Assembly: GCA_017619335.1 (NCBI GenBank)
Contig: JAFZSP010000032.1
Span: forward strand, 108,278 to 172,277
Length of the DNA stretch: 64,000 nt
Direction: 5' to 3'
Origin: Bacteroidaceae bacterium
Lineage (GTDB): Bacteria; Bacteroidota; Bacteroidia; Bacteroidales; Bacteroidaceae
This document shows, one piece after another, positions 24,664-33,043 of the stretch. The position numbers and the translations under genes are program-made. The notes below the pieces were generated by a model. That model did no database searches and had not been told where the DNA came from. It saw only the letters and a program-made list of their open reading frames with translations. Numbering within the stretch: position 1 is the stretch's first letter; each line of letters opens with the position of its first letter.

Positions 24664-26118
24664 ATGAATCATTTGAATTATAGATTTACAGTGAAGAAAT
24701 GTGCTGTGATGGCTTGTGCCTTGTTGGCAGTATTTATGCTGACAGCATGCGGCGACGATGACAGTCAGGAGCCGAAGAGAGATATGGAACCGCTGAAGAC
24801 GCTGTTCGAACAAATCAGTGAGGATCCGGAACTGAGCCTGTTCAAGCAAGCACTGGTGATGAGCGGATATGAAAAGAAGCTCAGCGAAGAGGGAGCGATG
24901 ACGGTGTTCGCCCTGAACAACGAAGAGATGCGAGCGTACCTCGACCGCTTGACGGAAGATGCATACAGCGAAATTGTAAAACGACATATCGTGACTCAAG
25001 CCTTGACGGCAGAGAAAATGGCCAACGACAGTTGTGAATTGATGAACTTGCTGGGCGAGCCGGTCGCAATCCTTTATGAGAATGATAATTACCAGATTTT
25101 TATTGACTTAGATAGTACTCTCATTGAGGCAGCTACAATCAAAGACATCAACCTGCCGTGCGCCAATGGCTACCTGAATATCTTATCCAACGTCTCTTTT
25201 GTGACTTATTCAGATCCAGTCGTACAAGAGGACAGCGTGTTTGTGAAAGTGGATGTGGAGGGAATATTGAAGGCCTGCTACAGGACCTTCGCTCTCTTCG
25301 AGCAGTCTCAGTTGTCGTTAGAGGGATTAAGGATCAATCCCAGCAGCGTTCATTCCCTGACATCATTCAGCAGTCCACCATTGGACACCTACACGCTGGC
25401 CTATCAGTTGATAAATTTCGCAAACATACTGATTAACAACGCACAGAAATCCGCAGAAAGCGACTCAACGTTCAGCGAAAAGGAGATTAAATCAATAGTA
25501 GCCCAAGCAAAATGTATGCGAGGATTCACGTACTACAATTTAGCTATGTTATGGGGAAACGTAGTATATTATACAGACTCCGATTATCTCGAGACCGAAG
25601 GATGGCCAAATCAGATTCCGCAAACCGAGGTTTATGAGTTCGCTTACAACGATATTCTTGAAGCCTTGGCCGATTTACCGGATCATGCCGAAAACGAGAG
25701 CGACACCATCACCCAGTTTATCCGTAACACAGCACTGATGCAAAGAGTGGAGATGGCACTCTCCCTGGGGCGCTATGATGACGCTATAAATACCCTCAAC
25801 GGTATCGACAAGTACTTCCATTTCGGGTTCTTCAATCAGTACGGCGGTTACACGCCCGTGTTCACGCCCCAGTACCAGGCGCTCTATCTGAAAGAAGCCC
25901 AAGGCAATACCGATGGATTAGAAACCGAGTGGGAGGAGATGATAAAGACTTCGGAAATCACTGGGAAGAAAGAAAGTTGCTACGGCTACTGGGCAGCACT
26001 GAAGCGACTCGGCAAAGCGGAGGAAATCACTGGTTGCTATGATTATGAGCTCCTTATGCCCTTCAGTCATGAAGAATCTATAATGAATCCGAAATTGCAA
26101 CAGAATCCTGGATACTAA
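24664..26118 (+). CDS. Lipoprotein fusing a fasciclin (FAS1) domain to a SusD-like domain, 484 aa
   Basis: A lipoprotein signal ends at LTACGDD (Cys29). A FAS1-like domain (about 40-175) shows FEQISEDPELSLFKQAL, an MTVFALNNEEM block and the late NGYLNILSNV motif. The second half (about 205-484) has the SusD/RagB pattern: VAQAKCMRGFTYYNLAMLWGNV (TPR-like) and a terminal ELLMPFSHEES ... NPKLQQNPGY, which matches the SusD C-terminal signature. SusD proteins bind glycans on the cell surface with a TonB-dependent SusC porin, but no susC gene is present here. Likely a surface-exposed binding protein with an adhesive FAS1 module. Confidence 0.8.
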   Translation: MNHLNYRFTVKKCAVMACALLAVFMLTACGDDDSQEPKRDMEPLKTLFEQISEDPELSLFKQALVMSGYEKKLSEEGAMTVFALNNEEMRAYLDRLTEDAYSEIVKRHIVTQALTAEKMANDSCELMNLLGEPVAILYENDNYQIFIDLDSTLIEAATIKDINLPCANGYLNILSNVSFVTYSDPVVQEDSVFVKVDVEGILKACYRTFALFEQSQLSLEGLRINPSSVHSLTSFSSPPLDTYTLAYQLINFANILINNAQKSAESDSTFSEKEIKSIVAQAKCMRGFTYYNLAMLWGNVVYYTDSDYLETEGWPNQIPQTEVYEFAYNDILEALADLPDHAENESDTITQFIRNTALMQRVEMALSLGRYDDAINTLNGIDKYFHFGFFNQYGGYTPVFTPQYQALYLKEAQGNTDGLETEWEEMIKTSEITGKKESCYGYWAALKRLGKAEEITGCYDYELLMPFSHEESIMNPKLQQNPGY

Positions 26119-26126
26119 TCATACTG

Positions 26127-26201
26127 TTAACCCCTGATTTCGGAGGATTCCAACCAGCGCATTTCCCTGGCTTCCAGTTCCTTTTGCACATGATTGGACA
26201 A
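26127..26201 (-). other. Possible 24-residue ORF with TTG start
   Basis: A TATCTTTG box on the minus strand (26223-26230) is followed by a short frame from TTG at 26201 whose product reads LSNHVQKELEAREMRWLESS and stops at 26127. The composition is protein-like and helical, but the start is weak. It may be the tail of a lost gene or a leader peptide. Confidence 0.25.
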
Positions 26202-26237
26202 TCTGGTTTTGTTTGGCGACTGCAAAGATAACCAATA

Positions 26238-26265
26238 GGGCTGATTCTTGTATGAGAATCAGCCC
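26238..26265. terminator. Hairpin between the FAS1-SusD and HEPN genes
   Basis: A perfect 11-bp stem (GGGCTGATTCT, 26238-26248 with 26255-26265) has a 6-base loop. It lies between convergent genes. No long T-run follows on either side. Confidence 0.55.
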
Positions 26266-26315
26266 TAATATTCATAATGAACACGCGTTCATGAAGACTT
26301 CAGTTTAAGAGGTTA

Positions 26316-26727
26316 TTATTGTTTGTTGTATTCTAAAAGTTCCTTGATTCTCTGAATGAAGGACTCGGCCTGTGGTGTGTATTCGTCGGTCATCTCCTTA
26401 TCGCAATACACAAAATCATCATAGTCGCCGCTATGCCGAATCTCAAATAGGCGGCTGAACGTCTTGCCCAGCTCTTTCCCAACAAGCCTTTGGATACGAA
26501 ATGTAGTCCGAGCATCGTCTTTACCCCAGCATGCGTAGAAGTCGAGATGCCGTTCTTTACGAGCAATGCCAGCGTAGCGTAGAAGCATGCATAATACAAA
26601 CGGTTGAAAGCGGCATTGTAATAGCCTTCCTTTGCCAGCAGCCTTGCTTCCATCAAGGTTTCATCGCCCTCTTAATCCTATATCTCACCAAGTCGTTACG
26701 ACTCTGATCATCAAGTGTCTCACTCAT
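26316..26727 (-). pseudogene. HEPN domain toxin gene, disrupted by two frameshifts
   Basis: From the ATG at 26725-26727 the product reads MSETLDDQSRNDLVRYRIKR, then hits a stop near 26655. The next frame continues TLMEARLLAKEGYYNAAFNR and YYACFYATLALL. Near 26470 the reading moves again to a frame with GKTFSRLFEIRHSGDYDDF and ends in LLEYNKQ. Joined, the three pieces give a typical HEPN protein of about 135 residues. The ATG overlaps the stop of the MNT gene (ATGA), as in HEPN/MNT toxin-antitoxin pairs. Either the toxin is inactivated or the sequence has errors in two short runs. Confidence 0.8.
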
Positions 26728-27038
26728 ATTCTTATTCCTTCGTTCATTACATTAACATAGAATGGAGTCTTGAACGGTCGGTTCTCCCATTGCTTGCGTA
26801 GAATAATCATCGGACTGATAAGAACTCCTGTGGCAAGTTCTATTTCATAGAGCTCCCCAGACAGTCTGTCCTCATGCTTCAGGTCGCGTTTGTCGCCGTC
26901 AAGCAGAATCAGCACGTCGATGTCGCTGTCCGCACGGGCATCACCACGAGCCTCCGAGCCATAGAGTATGGCCGTTGCCGTGGGGGCAACCTGGCGAATC
27001 GCCTTGCTAATCTGGTTTACTACTTCCGTTCGTCTCAT
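26724..27038 (-). CDS. MNT-type nucleotidyltransferase, antitoxin of a HEPN/MNT pair, 104 aa
   Basis: The minimal nucleotidyltransferase motif GSEARGDARADSDIDVL (residues 27-43) has the GS pair and the metal Asp39/Asp41. Such proteins inactivate HEPN ribonuclease partners by transferring AMP to them. I start at 27038 (MRRTEVVNQI) because a TACTTTTG box (27061-27068) overlaps the region of the longer start at 27083. The partner HEPN gene downstream is frameshifted. Confidence 0.85.
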   Translation of the reverse strand: MRRTEVVNQISKAIRQVAPTATAILYGSEARGDARADSDIDVLILLDGDKRDLKHEDRLSGELYEIELATGVLISPMIILRKQWENRPFKTPFYVNVMNEGIRI

Positions 27039-27060
27039 ATTCAAAGCTCTGTTAACGTTG

Positions 27061-27068
27061 CAAAAGTA
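27061..27068 (-). promoter_or_regulatory. -7 element of the HEPN/MNT operon
   Basis: TACTTTTG on the minus strand gives a leader of about 16 nt to the ATG at 27038. Confidence 0.55.
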
Positions 27069-27471
27069 CATATTACTTTTCAATTCACCTTAAAGATTTC
27101 CAAAAATCTTCAAAAAGAAGTGCAGTTTTAAACGTTTTTACGTAAAAAAGAGGCAGAAATTGGGCAGAGACCATTGTTTCCTTCAGAAAAAAGTAGTCAG
27201 TCCCGGCCTCAGCCTGCAGAACCTGACCTGTTTGAGTCCATTGCCGAAGCGCTCGCCGCCGACTCAGGCGAAAGCCCCTCCCCTTTGACCCCCCTACAAA
27301 GGGGGTCTTAGGGGGGGGCTTAGCCTCATAATAGTCGTAAGAATGAACATGAAGTTAGAAGACGGGGTGCGCCTCACCTTCGATGGCATAGGGCCACCAT
27401 AAACGGTGGACTAACTCACGCGAAACTGCAGTTAAATGACGATAAGTGACGGCAGGTGACGCGAGACTGCG

Positions 27472-27500
27472 TTGAGGAAGAAAAAGTTGTTGTACCTTTG
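27472..27500 (+). promoter_or_regulatory. Orphan promoter-like sequence
   Basis: TTG (27472-27474), 18 bases, TACCTTTG (27493-27500). No plus-strand gene follows. The transcript would run through the repeat array at 27549-27690. Confidence 0.4.
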
Positions 27501-27548
27501 CATACGCGAATGAGGAATGCGAAAGAGAGAAACCAGCATCACAAGCGC

Positions 27549-27690
27549 TCGATAACCGTTGCTGGACCTCTAGATAACCGTTGCTGAAGCCCCAGATAAA
27601 GGCATCTAACCGCGGAGATGCCCGCATCTAAAGCCCAGATAACCGTTCCTAAAGCCCAGATAAAGGTTTCTCGAACCTCAGCAACCATTT
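27549..27690. repeat. Degenerate 21-22-base tandem repeat array, locus 2
   Basis: At least five imperfect units appear, such as TAGATAACCGTTGCTGAAGC and CCAGATAACCGTTCCTAAAG. The central block ACCGCGGAGATGCCCG is also found at locus 1 (402-510). Confidence 0.65.
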
Positions 27691-27785
27691 CTCTCCAACA
27701 CAGAACAATCGTTCTTTGACTTAATGAGCAAAACAGGAAAAACACCACTGCGACATGACAACGGCAGCCCCCACAAACTGCTATC

Positions 27786-28643
27786 TTATTCTTTTCTGAG
27801 GATTTGCAGGGGAATATCACCCAGCTGGCAGGCAATCTGGGAAAAGGTGCTGCCGGCAGAACCATAGACACAGGAGGTGGCAGCCAGGGCAAGCATCTCG
27901 GCCAGTGCGTGACGGATGCCGTCGGCACTCTGGCGGGTGGCGGGGAAGTCAGCTGTCAGGACGCGTTCATGGCCGTAACGGGAGAGGAGCTCGGCCTTGG
28001 TGGCTTCATCGTCGGTGGCCAGGAAGAAACGGGTGTCAACGTGTTGGGCGAGTTCACGGTCCATGGCTTCTGTGAAGAGTTCCAAGGGTGATTCGCTGAT
28101 GCTCTGCTGGTGGTCGGTGCGACGGATGTGACACCCGATGGTGTGGGCGGTGAACCGTGCGGTGAGAGCTTCCACGAGCAGCTGCACCGCAGGTTGGGGA
28201 CGGAAGAGAAGGCGAAGATCGTCGGACGTGTAGGCCGCGAAGTCACGATAGGCCATCATGAGCCCTCCGCCACGGGCAAACCACTGGTCAAAGTCAAAAC
28301 CGTCCCGCTGGAGATAATAAATCTGGGGCGAAGTGATAATGCGGCGATGCAGCAGGTGCTGGACCAGACGGGGAAGATGGAGGTTGGCTGCACGGGAGCG
28401 GGCATAGACCAAGCGTTCCCAGGAACGTGCATCACGGAGGGTGAAAAGACTCACCCCCGACCCCTCTCTTTCAAAGAGGGGAGAAGGGAGGAAGAGCTGG
28501 TCAAAGCGGCAGGGCATTCCCCACTGACTGAGCCACAGGGTGTGAATGGGGTAACCTGTGCGACGTGCTGTGGCGAGGGCGGCGGCAGCCACCCTCATGC
28601 GGTTGCCGAGACCGCCTTCCAGGATGAGCGTGTTGGGTGTCAT
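27786..28643 (-). CDS. Fucosyltransferase-like glycosyltransferase (GT11/NodZ-type), 285 aa
   Basis: The N-terminus LILEGGLGNRMRVAAAA (GGLGNR at 10-15) and the motif IGCHIRRTDHQQSISESP (HIRRTD at 172-177) fit the GDP-fucose transferase fold of the GT11/NodZ/O-fucosyl group. RFFLATDDE lies downstream. The start at 28643 overlaps the flippase stop (ATGA). Residues about 53-64 (PSPLFEREGSGV) are encoded by a C-rich/G-rich inverted repeat, probably inserted. Donor and acceptor unknown. The genes beside it point to surface polysaccharide. Confidence 0.7.
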   Translation of the reverse strand: MTPNTLILEGGLGNRMRVAAAALATARRTGYPIHTLWLSQWGMPCRFDQLFLPSPLFEREGSGVSLFTLRDARSWERLVYARSRAANLHLPRLVQHLLHRRIITSPQIYYLQRDGFDFDQWFARGGGLMMAYRDFAAYTSDDLRLLFRPQPAVQLLVEALTARFTAHTIGCHIRRTDHQQSISESPLELFTEAMDRELAQHVDTRFFLATDDEATKAELLSRYGHERVLTADFPATRQSADGIRHALAEMLALAATSCVYGSAGSTFSQIACQLGDIPLQILRKE

Positions 28644-30082
28644 TTCTTCTTGAAAATGTAATCGATGCTCTCGCGCAGGATTTTTGCACGAGCCACATAG
28701 AGGGATCCCAGATAAAGTGCAGCGGCCATGATGATGCGGCAGCCCATGCGCAGCCAGCCGTTGCTCACGGCGGCTGTGGCCCAGCCTGTCACCAGCATCA
28801 CAGCGACCGCAAAGAGCAGGAACGGGAAGATATCCAGGAAAGCATGGCGCCAGCGCAGGTGTATCAGTCTGCGAGCCCACCACTGCCACACCAACAGCCA
28901 GGAGATATTCAGGACAATGTAGAACACCACCATCTCCCGCAGCGCATAACCGCCCTCATGAAGCAGGATGATGCCGCCCCACACAAGGGCGCAGTTCAGC
29001 AGGCCGATGGTCATGTTCACGGTGCTGCGGCCACGGGAAATCACGAGGTTACTGTAGAGCGTGACAATGGGAGAGAAGGCACCGTAGAGACAGAGCATCT
29101 GCAGCAGCTGGGCACTCTCACGCCATTTCTCGCCTGTCAGACAGACAATGAAGTCCTCTGCAATGAGGGCCAGTCCCAGCAGTGCAGGGAAGCTGACAAA
29201 ACACGTGAAACGCAGGAGCTTGCGGAAGGTGTTCACGGGGCCGGGGGTGAGGCTGGCACTCTCCCTGAGCACAGGCTGCGCCACGCCATAGACCATGCCC
29301 CCGATGGTGGAGATGGCCATGTCATCCCACTTGCGGGCATTACTATAGATACCAGCTACATGACCGCCAGGATAGAAGCGATTGAGGAGGACGCCGAAAG
29401 CGTTGTTATTCAATTGGAAAGCGAGACTGTTCACCAGCAGTTTGCTGGAGAAACCGAACATTTTCCAAGCTGGGCGCAAATCGATGTGCATCGTGGGGCG
29501 CCAGGGGGAGAAATACCAGGCGAGGGAAGTCATCGTGGCTGTATAAACCACCGACTGTGCTGCCAAACCCCAATAGGCACAGCCCAACGATGCCAGGATG
29601 ACACCCACCACACCGGAAAGCGTGATGGCGGAGAGTTGCATGATGCTGGTCTGGCGCACTTGCAGGTGGCCAAAGAGCCAGGCACGCTGGGCAGTTCCCA
29701 AGCAGGAAACGACAAAGCCGATGAAGGCAAACCGCGCCAAGGGCAGCAGTACGGGGTCTTTATAGAACTGCGCTATGAGCGGTGCTGCGAAGAAGAGCAT
29801 CAGGTACAGCACCAGCCCCACAAGCACATTGAACCAGAAGACAGCATTATACTCCTCATGGGAAGGTTCACGCTTGTTGGCCAGAGCGGCTGTAAAACCG
29901 CTTTCCTGTAGGGCGGCAGCCAGGTTGGAGAAGACCACAAGGGCGGCCATGCGCCCGTGGTCACTGGGATCCAGCAACTTGAGCAGGATGACGCCAAAGG
30001 CAGCCCCCAGCACTTGAACCATACCATTGGAGAAAGCTCCCCAGATGAGGCCCTTAGCCGTTTTCTCTTTCAGGGAAGACAT
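28640..30082 (-). CDS. Polysaccharide flippase (Wzx/MOP superfamily), 480 aa
   Basis: It is a polytopic protein with about twelve to fourteen membrane segments. The N-terminus KGLIWGAFSNGMVQVLGAAF and the cytosolic motif LKLLDPSDHGRMAALVVFS resemble lipopolysaccharide exporters of the WzxC type. The start at 30082 (MSSLKEKTAK) avoids a proline-rich extension and overlaps the Kdo transferase gene by 29 bases. It probably moves lipid-linked glycan units across the inner membrane, together with the downstream glycosyltransferase. Confidence 0.85.
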   Translation of the reverse strand: MSSLKEKTAKGLIWGAFSNGMVQVLGAAFGVILLKLLDPSDHGRMAALVVFSNLAAALQESGFTAALANKREPSHEEYNAVFWFNVLVGLVLYLMLFFAAPLIAQFYKDPVLLPLARFAFIGFVVSCLGTAQRAWLFGHLQVRQTSIMQLSAITLSGVVGVILASLGCAYWGLAAQSVVYTATMTSLAWYFSPWRPTMHIDLRPAWKMFGFSSKLLVNSLAFQLNNNAFGVLLNRFYPGGHVAGIYSNARKWDDMAISTIGGMVYGVAQPVLRESASLTPGPVNTFRKLLRFTCFVSFPALLGLALIAEDFIVCLTGEKWRESAQLLQMLCLYGAFSPIVTLYSNLVISRGRSTVNMTIGLLNCALVWGGIILLHEGGYALREMVVFYIVLNISWLLVWQWWARRLIHLRWRHAFLDIFPFLLFAVAVMLVTGWATAAVSNGWLRMGCRIIMAAALYLGSLYVARAKILRESIDYIFKKK

Positions 30083-31307
30083 GGCGGAAAATGATGTCAG
30101 AAGCTCCTGCGTTCTCAGCGATATAGGCGCGGGCGGCAGAAGCGGCAGCATCGTAGGCAGCGGCATCGGTCATCAGACGGTCTGCAATCTCACAGAAGTC
30201 CTCCTCTGTGTGAACCTCAAAGCAAGCGCCCTTATCCAACAGGTGGCGTGCCTCACGGAAGTTCTGGTTGTTGGGGCCGATGAGCACAGGAATGCCATAG
30301 ACAGCAGCCTCTGGAACATTGTGGATACCAACGCCAAAGCCCCCACCGACCATGGCCAGCCGACCATAACGATAGATGGAAGAGAGGAGTCCGAAGCAGT
30401 CAATGATGAGGACTTCTGCCTCGGAGACCGTTGCCTCTGTGGCAGCTGAGAAGCGTAGCACGCGGCAGCCAACGAGGGCTTCTTCAATGGCGCGCAGGTG
30501 ATGCTCGCCAATCTGGTGGGGAGCAATTATCAGGCGGAGTTTCTGCCCAGGTGAAGCGTCCTTCCTCTGTAGGAACCAGGGGATGAACAGCGCCTCATCG
30601 GGAGGCCATGAAGAACCAGCCACGAAGACCTCTGCATCCTGGGTGAAGCGTTCCACCAGCGGCAGGGGTTTGGCGGCGTTACGGATGTCCAGCACACGAT
30701 CAAAACGGGTGTCTCCCACCACAGTGACGTTGGTGTGGCCCAGCGTTGCCAACAGCTGGCGGCTGGTCTCGTTCTGCACAAAGAAATGAGTCACCTTGTC
30801 CAGCACCTTCCGATAACCCATGCCATACCAGCGGAAGAAAATCTGATTGGGGCGGAAAATGCTGCTGACGCTATACACGGGAATCCCCAACTTGTGGCAG
30901 CCCTTCAAGTAGTTCTGCCAGAACTCGTACTTGATGAGGAACAGCATTTCAGGCTTCACGAAATGGAAGAAAATCTGGACGTGTGCGTGGGTGTCCAAGG
31001 GCAGATAGCAAATGACATCAGCACCGGCCCAATCCTTCCGAACCTCATAGCCCGAGGGAGAGAAGAACGTCAGCAGTATCTTCAGTTCCGGATGCTCACG
31101 GCGAACGCGCTCCATGAGTGGGCGTCCCTGCTCGAACTCGCCCAAAGAGGCAGCATGGAACCACACGTAACGCTCGCCCTTCTTCACCTGGCGTTTCAGT
31201 TGGAAGAAGGCCTTGCGATGTCCAACGGCCAACAATCTTGCCCGTTTGTTAAAGATGGCGGCGATGCCGACTGCCATCATATAAAGGTATATCGCGAAGC
31301 TGTACAA
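30054..31307 (-). CDS. waaA: 3-deoxy-D-manno-octulosonic acid (Kdo) transferase, 417 aa
   Basis: It transfers Kdo to lipid A at the inner membrane. An N-terminal membrane anchor (about 3-18) precedes the GT-B fold with VWFHAASLGEFEQGRPL (catalytic Glu region near 57). Further motifs are ILLTFFSPSGYEV, EFWQNYL and VVGDTRFDRVLD. The C-terminal half has VGGGFGVGIHNVPEAAVYG, a hallmark of KdtA/WaaA. Length is normal. It heads the envelope cluster on the minus strand. Confidence 0.93.
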   Translation of the reverse strand: MYSFAIYLYMMAVGIAAIFNKRARLLAVGHRKAFFQLKRQVKKGERYVWFHAASLGEFEQGRPLMERVRREHPELKILLTFFSPSGYEVRKDWAGADVICYLPLDTHAHVQIFFHFVKPEMLFLIKYEFWQNYLKGCHKLGIPVYSVSSIFRPNQIFFRWYGMGYRKVLDKVTHFFVQNETSRQLLATLGHTNVTVVGDTRFDRVLDIRNAAKPLPLVERFTQDAEVFVAGSSWPPDEALFIPWFLQRKDASPGQKLRLIIAPHQIGEHHLRAIEEALVGCRVLRFSAATEATVSEAEVLIIDCFGLLSSIYRYGRLAMVGGGFGVGIHNVPEAAVYGIPVLIGPNNQNFREARHLLDKGACFEVHTEEDFCEIADRLMTDAAAYDAAASAARAYIAENAGASDIIFRHVFPERENG

Positions 31308-31362
31308 GGAGGGGTGAGAATTAAAGTTAAAAATTGAAAGTGAAAAGTGAAAAGTTTAAGGT

Positions 31363-32934
31363 TTAGAGTTTGAGGGTCTGAATGGCAAAGTCCATGCGGC
31401 GGAGCACTTCCTCCTTTCCGAGGAAGGCGGAGAGGCCATACATATCGGGGCCCTGTCCTTCACCCACGAGGCATACGCGCCAAGCGTTCCATGGCTTGAT
31501 ACCGGACTGTTCCACCCAAGCATCCACCACTGCTTTCTGGCCTTCCACGCTGAAGTCATCGATGGTAGCCAGCACGTCACGCAGTTGTCTCATCTCATCG
31601 GCGGTCTCGGGTTTCCAGTTCTTGCGGATGAACTTGTCCTCGGGGTCAAAGGCAGTGGGCGCCACAAAGAAGAAACGGCACAGCGGCCAGAGGTCACGGA
31701 CAAAAGAGATGTTGCGCTTCTTGGGGCCGTCCTTTGTCTGGTACTCAATGACTTTGGCCTTCATCATGCTCACGACTTCCGCGGCTTTCTCCTCGGTGGT
31801 CTCTATGCCCTGTTCTGCCAGGATCCGGACAAAGTCTGGAGCCCACTCAGCATCGGGACGCTGCAGGAGGTATTCACGATTGAACCAGAAGCCCTTCACA
31901 TAGTCAAAGCGGGCGCCATTCTTGCTGCACTTCTCCAAGTTGAACTTCTCGATGAGTTCGTCCATGGAGAGAATCTCCTGATCACCACCGGGATTCCACC
32001 CCAGGAGTGCCAGGAAATTGATGACAGCCTCGGGCAGGTAACCGCTTTCACGGTAACCGCTGCTGACCTCGCCCGTCTCGGGGTTATGCCATTCCAGGGG
32101 AAAAACAGGGAAACCGAGGCGGTCACCATCGCGCTTGCTGAGTTTGCCTTTTCCATCGGGTTTCAGCAGCAGCGGCAGATGGGCGAAGCGAGGCATGGTG
32201 TCTTCCCAGCCAAAGGCACGGTAAAGCAGCACGTGCAGCGGAGCACTGGGCAGCCACTCCTCACCACGAATCACATGGGTCACTTCCATCAGATGGTCAT
32301 CCACGATGTTAGCCAGATGGTAAGTCGGCAGCTGATCTGCACTCTTCCAGAGGACTTTGTCGTCCAGAATGGAAGAATTGATGCAGACGTCACCACGAAT
32401 GATGTCATCCACATGGACGTCTTCTCCAGGCTGGATGAGGAAGCGGACCACGTAGGGGTGGCCTTCCTGAAGGAGGCGCTCTGTCTCTTCCTGTGCCAAC
32501 GTCAGAGAATTGCGCATCTGACTGCGGGTGCTGGCATCATACTGGAACTTCTCACCCTGTGCCTCGGCCTCTTCGCGGCGGGCATTCAGCTCCTCGGCAG
32601 TGTCGAAGGCATAATAGGCCCAACCCTGATCCAACAACTGCTGGACATATACCTTATAGAGTTCTTTACGCTCGCTCTGGCGATAAGGACCATGGTCACC
32701 TCCGAAGGACACGCCCTCGTCAAACTGGATGCCTAACCAGCGGAAAGTTTCCAAGATGTATTCCTCGGCTCCGGGCACAAAACGGGTGCGATCTGTGTCC
32801 TCGATGCGGAAGATGAAATCGCCGCCATGCTGACGAGCGAAGAGATAATTGTACAAAGCCGTTCTGACGCCGCCAATATGCAACGGTCCAGTGGGTGAAG
32901 GGGCAAAACGAACCCTAACTTTCATGCTATTCAT
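31363..32934 (-). CDS. gltX: Glutamate--tRNA ligase, 523 aa
   Basis: The class I synthetase signatures are [19 protein letters not shown] (HIGH-type) and GKLSKRDGD (KMSKS-type). [14 protein letters not shown] is also typical of GluRS. I start at 32934 ([10 protein letters not shown]). A TACTTTTG box at 32958-32965 on the minus strand rules out the longer frame to 33129, and 32925 is an alternative start. Soluble enzyme of normal length. Confidence 0.95.
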   Translation of the reverse strand: MNSMKVRVRFAPSPTGPLHIGGVRTALYNYLFARQHGGDFIFRIEDTDRTRFVPGAEEYILETFRWLGIQFDEGVSFGGDHGPYRQSERKELYKVYVQQLLDQGWAYYAFDTAEELNARREEAEAQGEKFQYDASTRSQMRNSLTLAQEETERLLQEGHPYVVRFLIQPGEDVHVDDIIRGDVCINSSILDDKVLWKSADQLPTYHLANIVDDHLMEVTHVIRGEEWLPSAPLHVLLYRAFGWEDTMPRFAHLPLLLKPDGKGKLSKRDGDRLGFPVFPLEWHNPETGEVSSGYRESGYLPEAVINFLALLGWNPGGDQEILSMDELIEKFNLEKCSKNGARFDYVKGFWFNREYLLQRPDAEWAPDFVRILAEQGIETTEEKAAEVVSMMKAKVIEYQTKDGPKKRNISFVRDLWPLCRFFFVAPTAFDPEDKFIRKNWKPETADEMRQLRDVLATIDDFSVEGQKAVVDAWVEQSGIKPWNAWRVCLVGEGQGPDMYGLSAFLGKEEVLRRMDFAIQTLKL

Positions 32935-32957
32935 CACAAATAATGCAAAATTTTGTG

Positions 32958-32965
32958 CAAAAGTA
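32958..32965 (-). promoter_or_regulatory. -7 element of gltX
   Basis: TACTTTTG on the minus strand is 23 bases from the chosen ATG. It is divergent to the promoter at 32999-33006. Confidence 0.6.
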
Positions 32966-32998
32966 CGGAAAAAATGCCGATAATCCCAAACTTTTATG

Positions 32999-33006
32999 TA
33001 ATTTTG
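32999..33006 (+). promoter_or_regulatory. -7 element of the HD-peptidase gene
   Basis: TAATTTTG leads to the ATG at 33044 after about 30 nt of leader. Confidence 0.55.
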
Positions 33007-33043
33007 TCCGCTGAAAGTCGAAAACAGACCAAATTTCGCATTT

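Larger units (their letters stand above)
27084..27785. other. Repeat-bearing intergenic region
   Basis: No convincing gene is present. It holds a GACCCCC/GGGGGTC inverted repeat within a C-run/G-run block (about 27278-27320), an orphan promoter (27472-27500) and a degenerate repeat array (27549-27690). The plus-strand promoter points away from both neighbours and faces the minus-strand fucosyltransferase gene. Confidence 0.6.

Noticed and set aside
28637..29911. Long plus-strand frame (424 codons) opposite the flippase
   Set aside because: His/Gln/Glu-rich antisense composition with no recognisable domain. The minus strand encodes a clear polytopic flippase.
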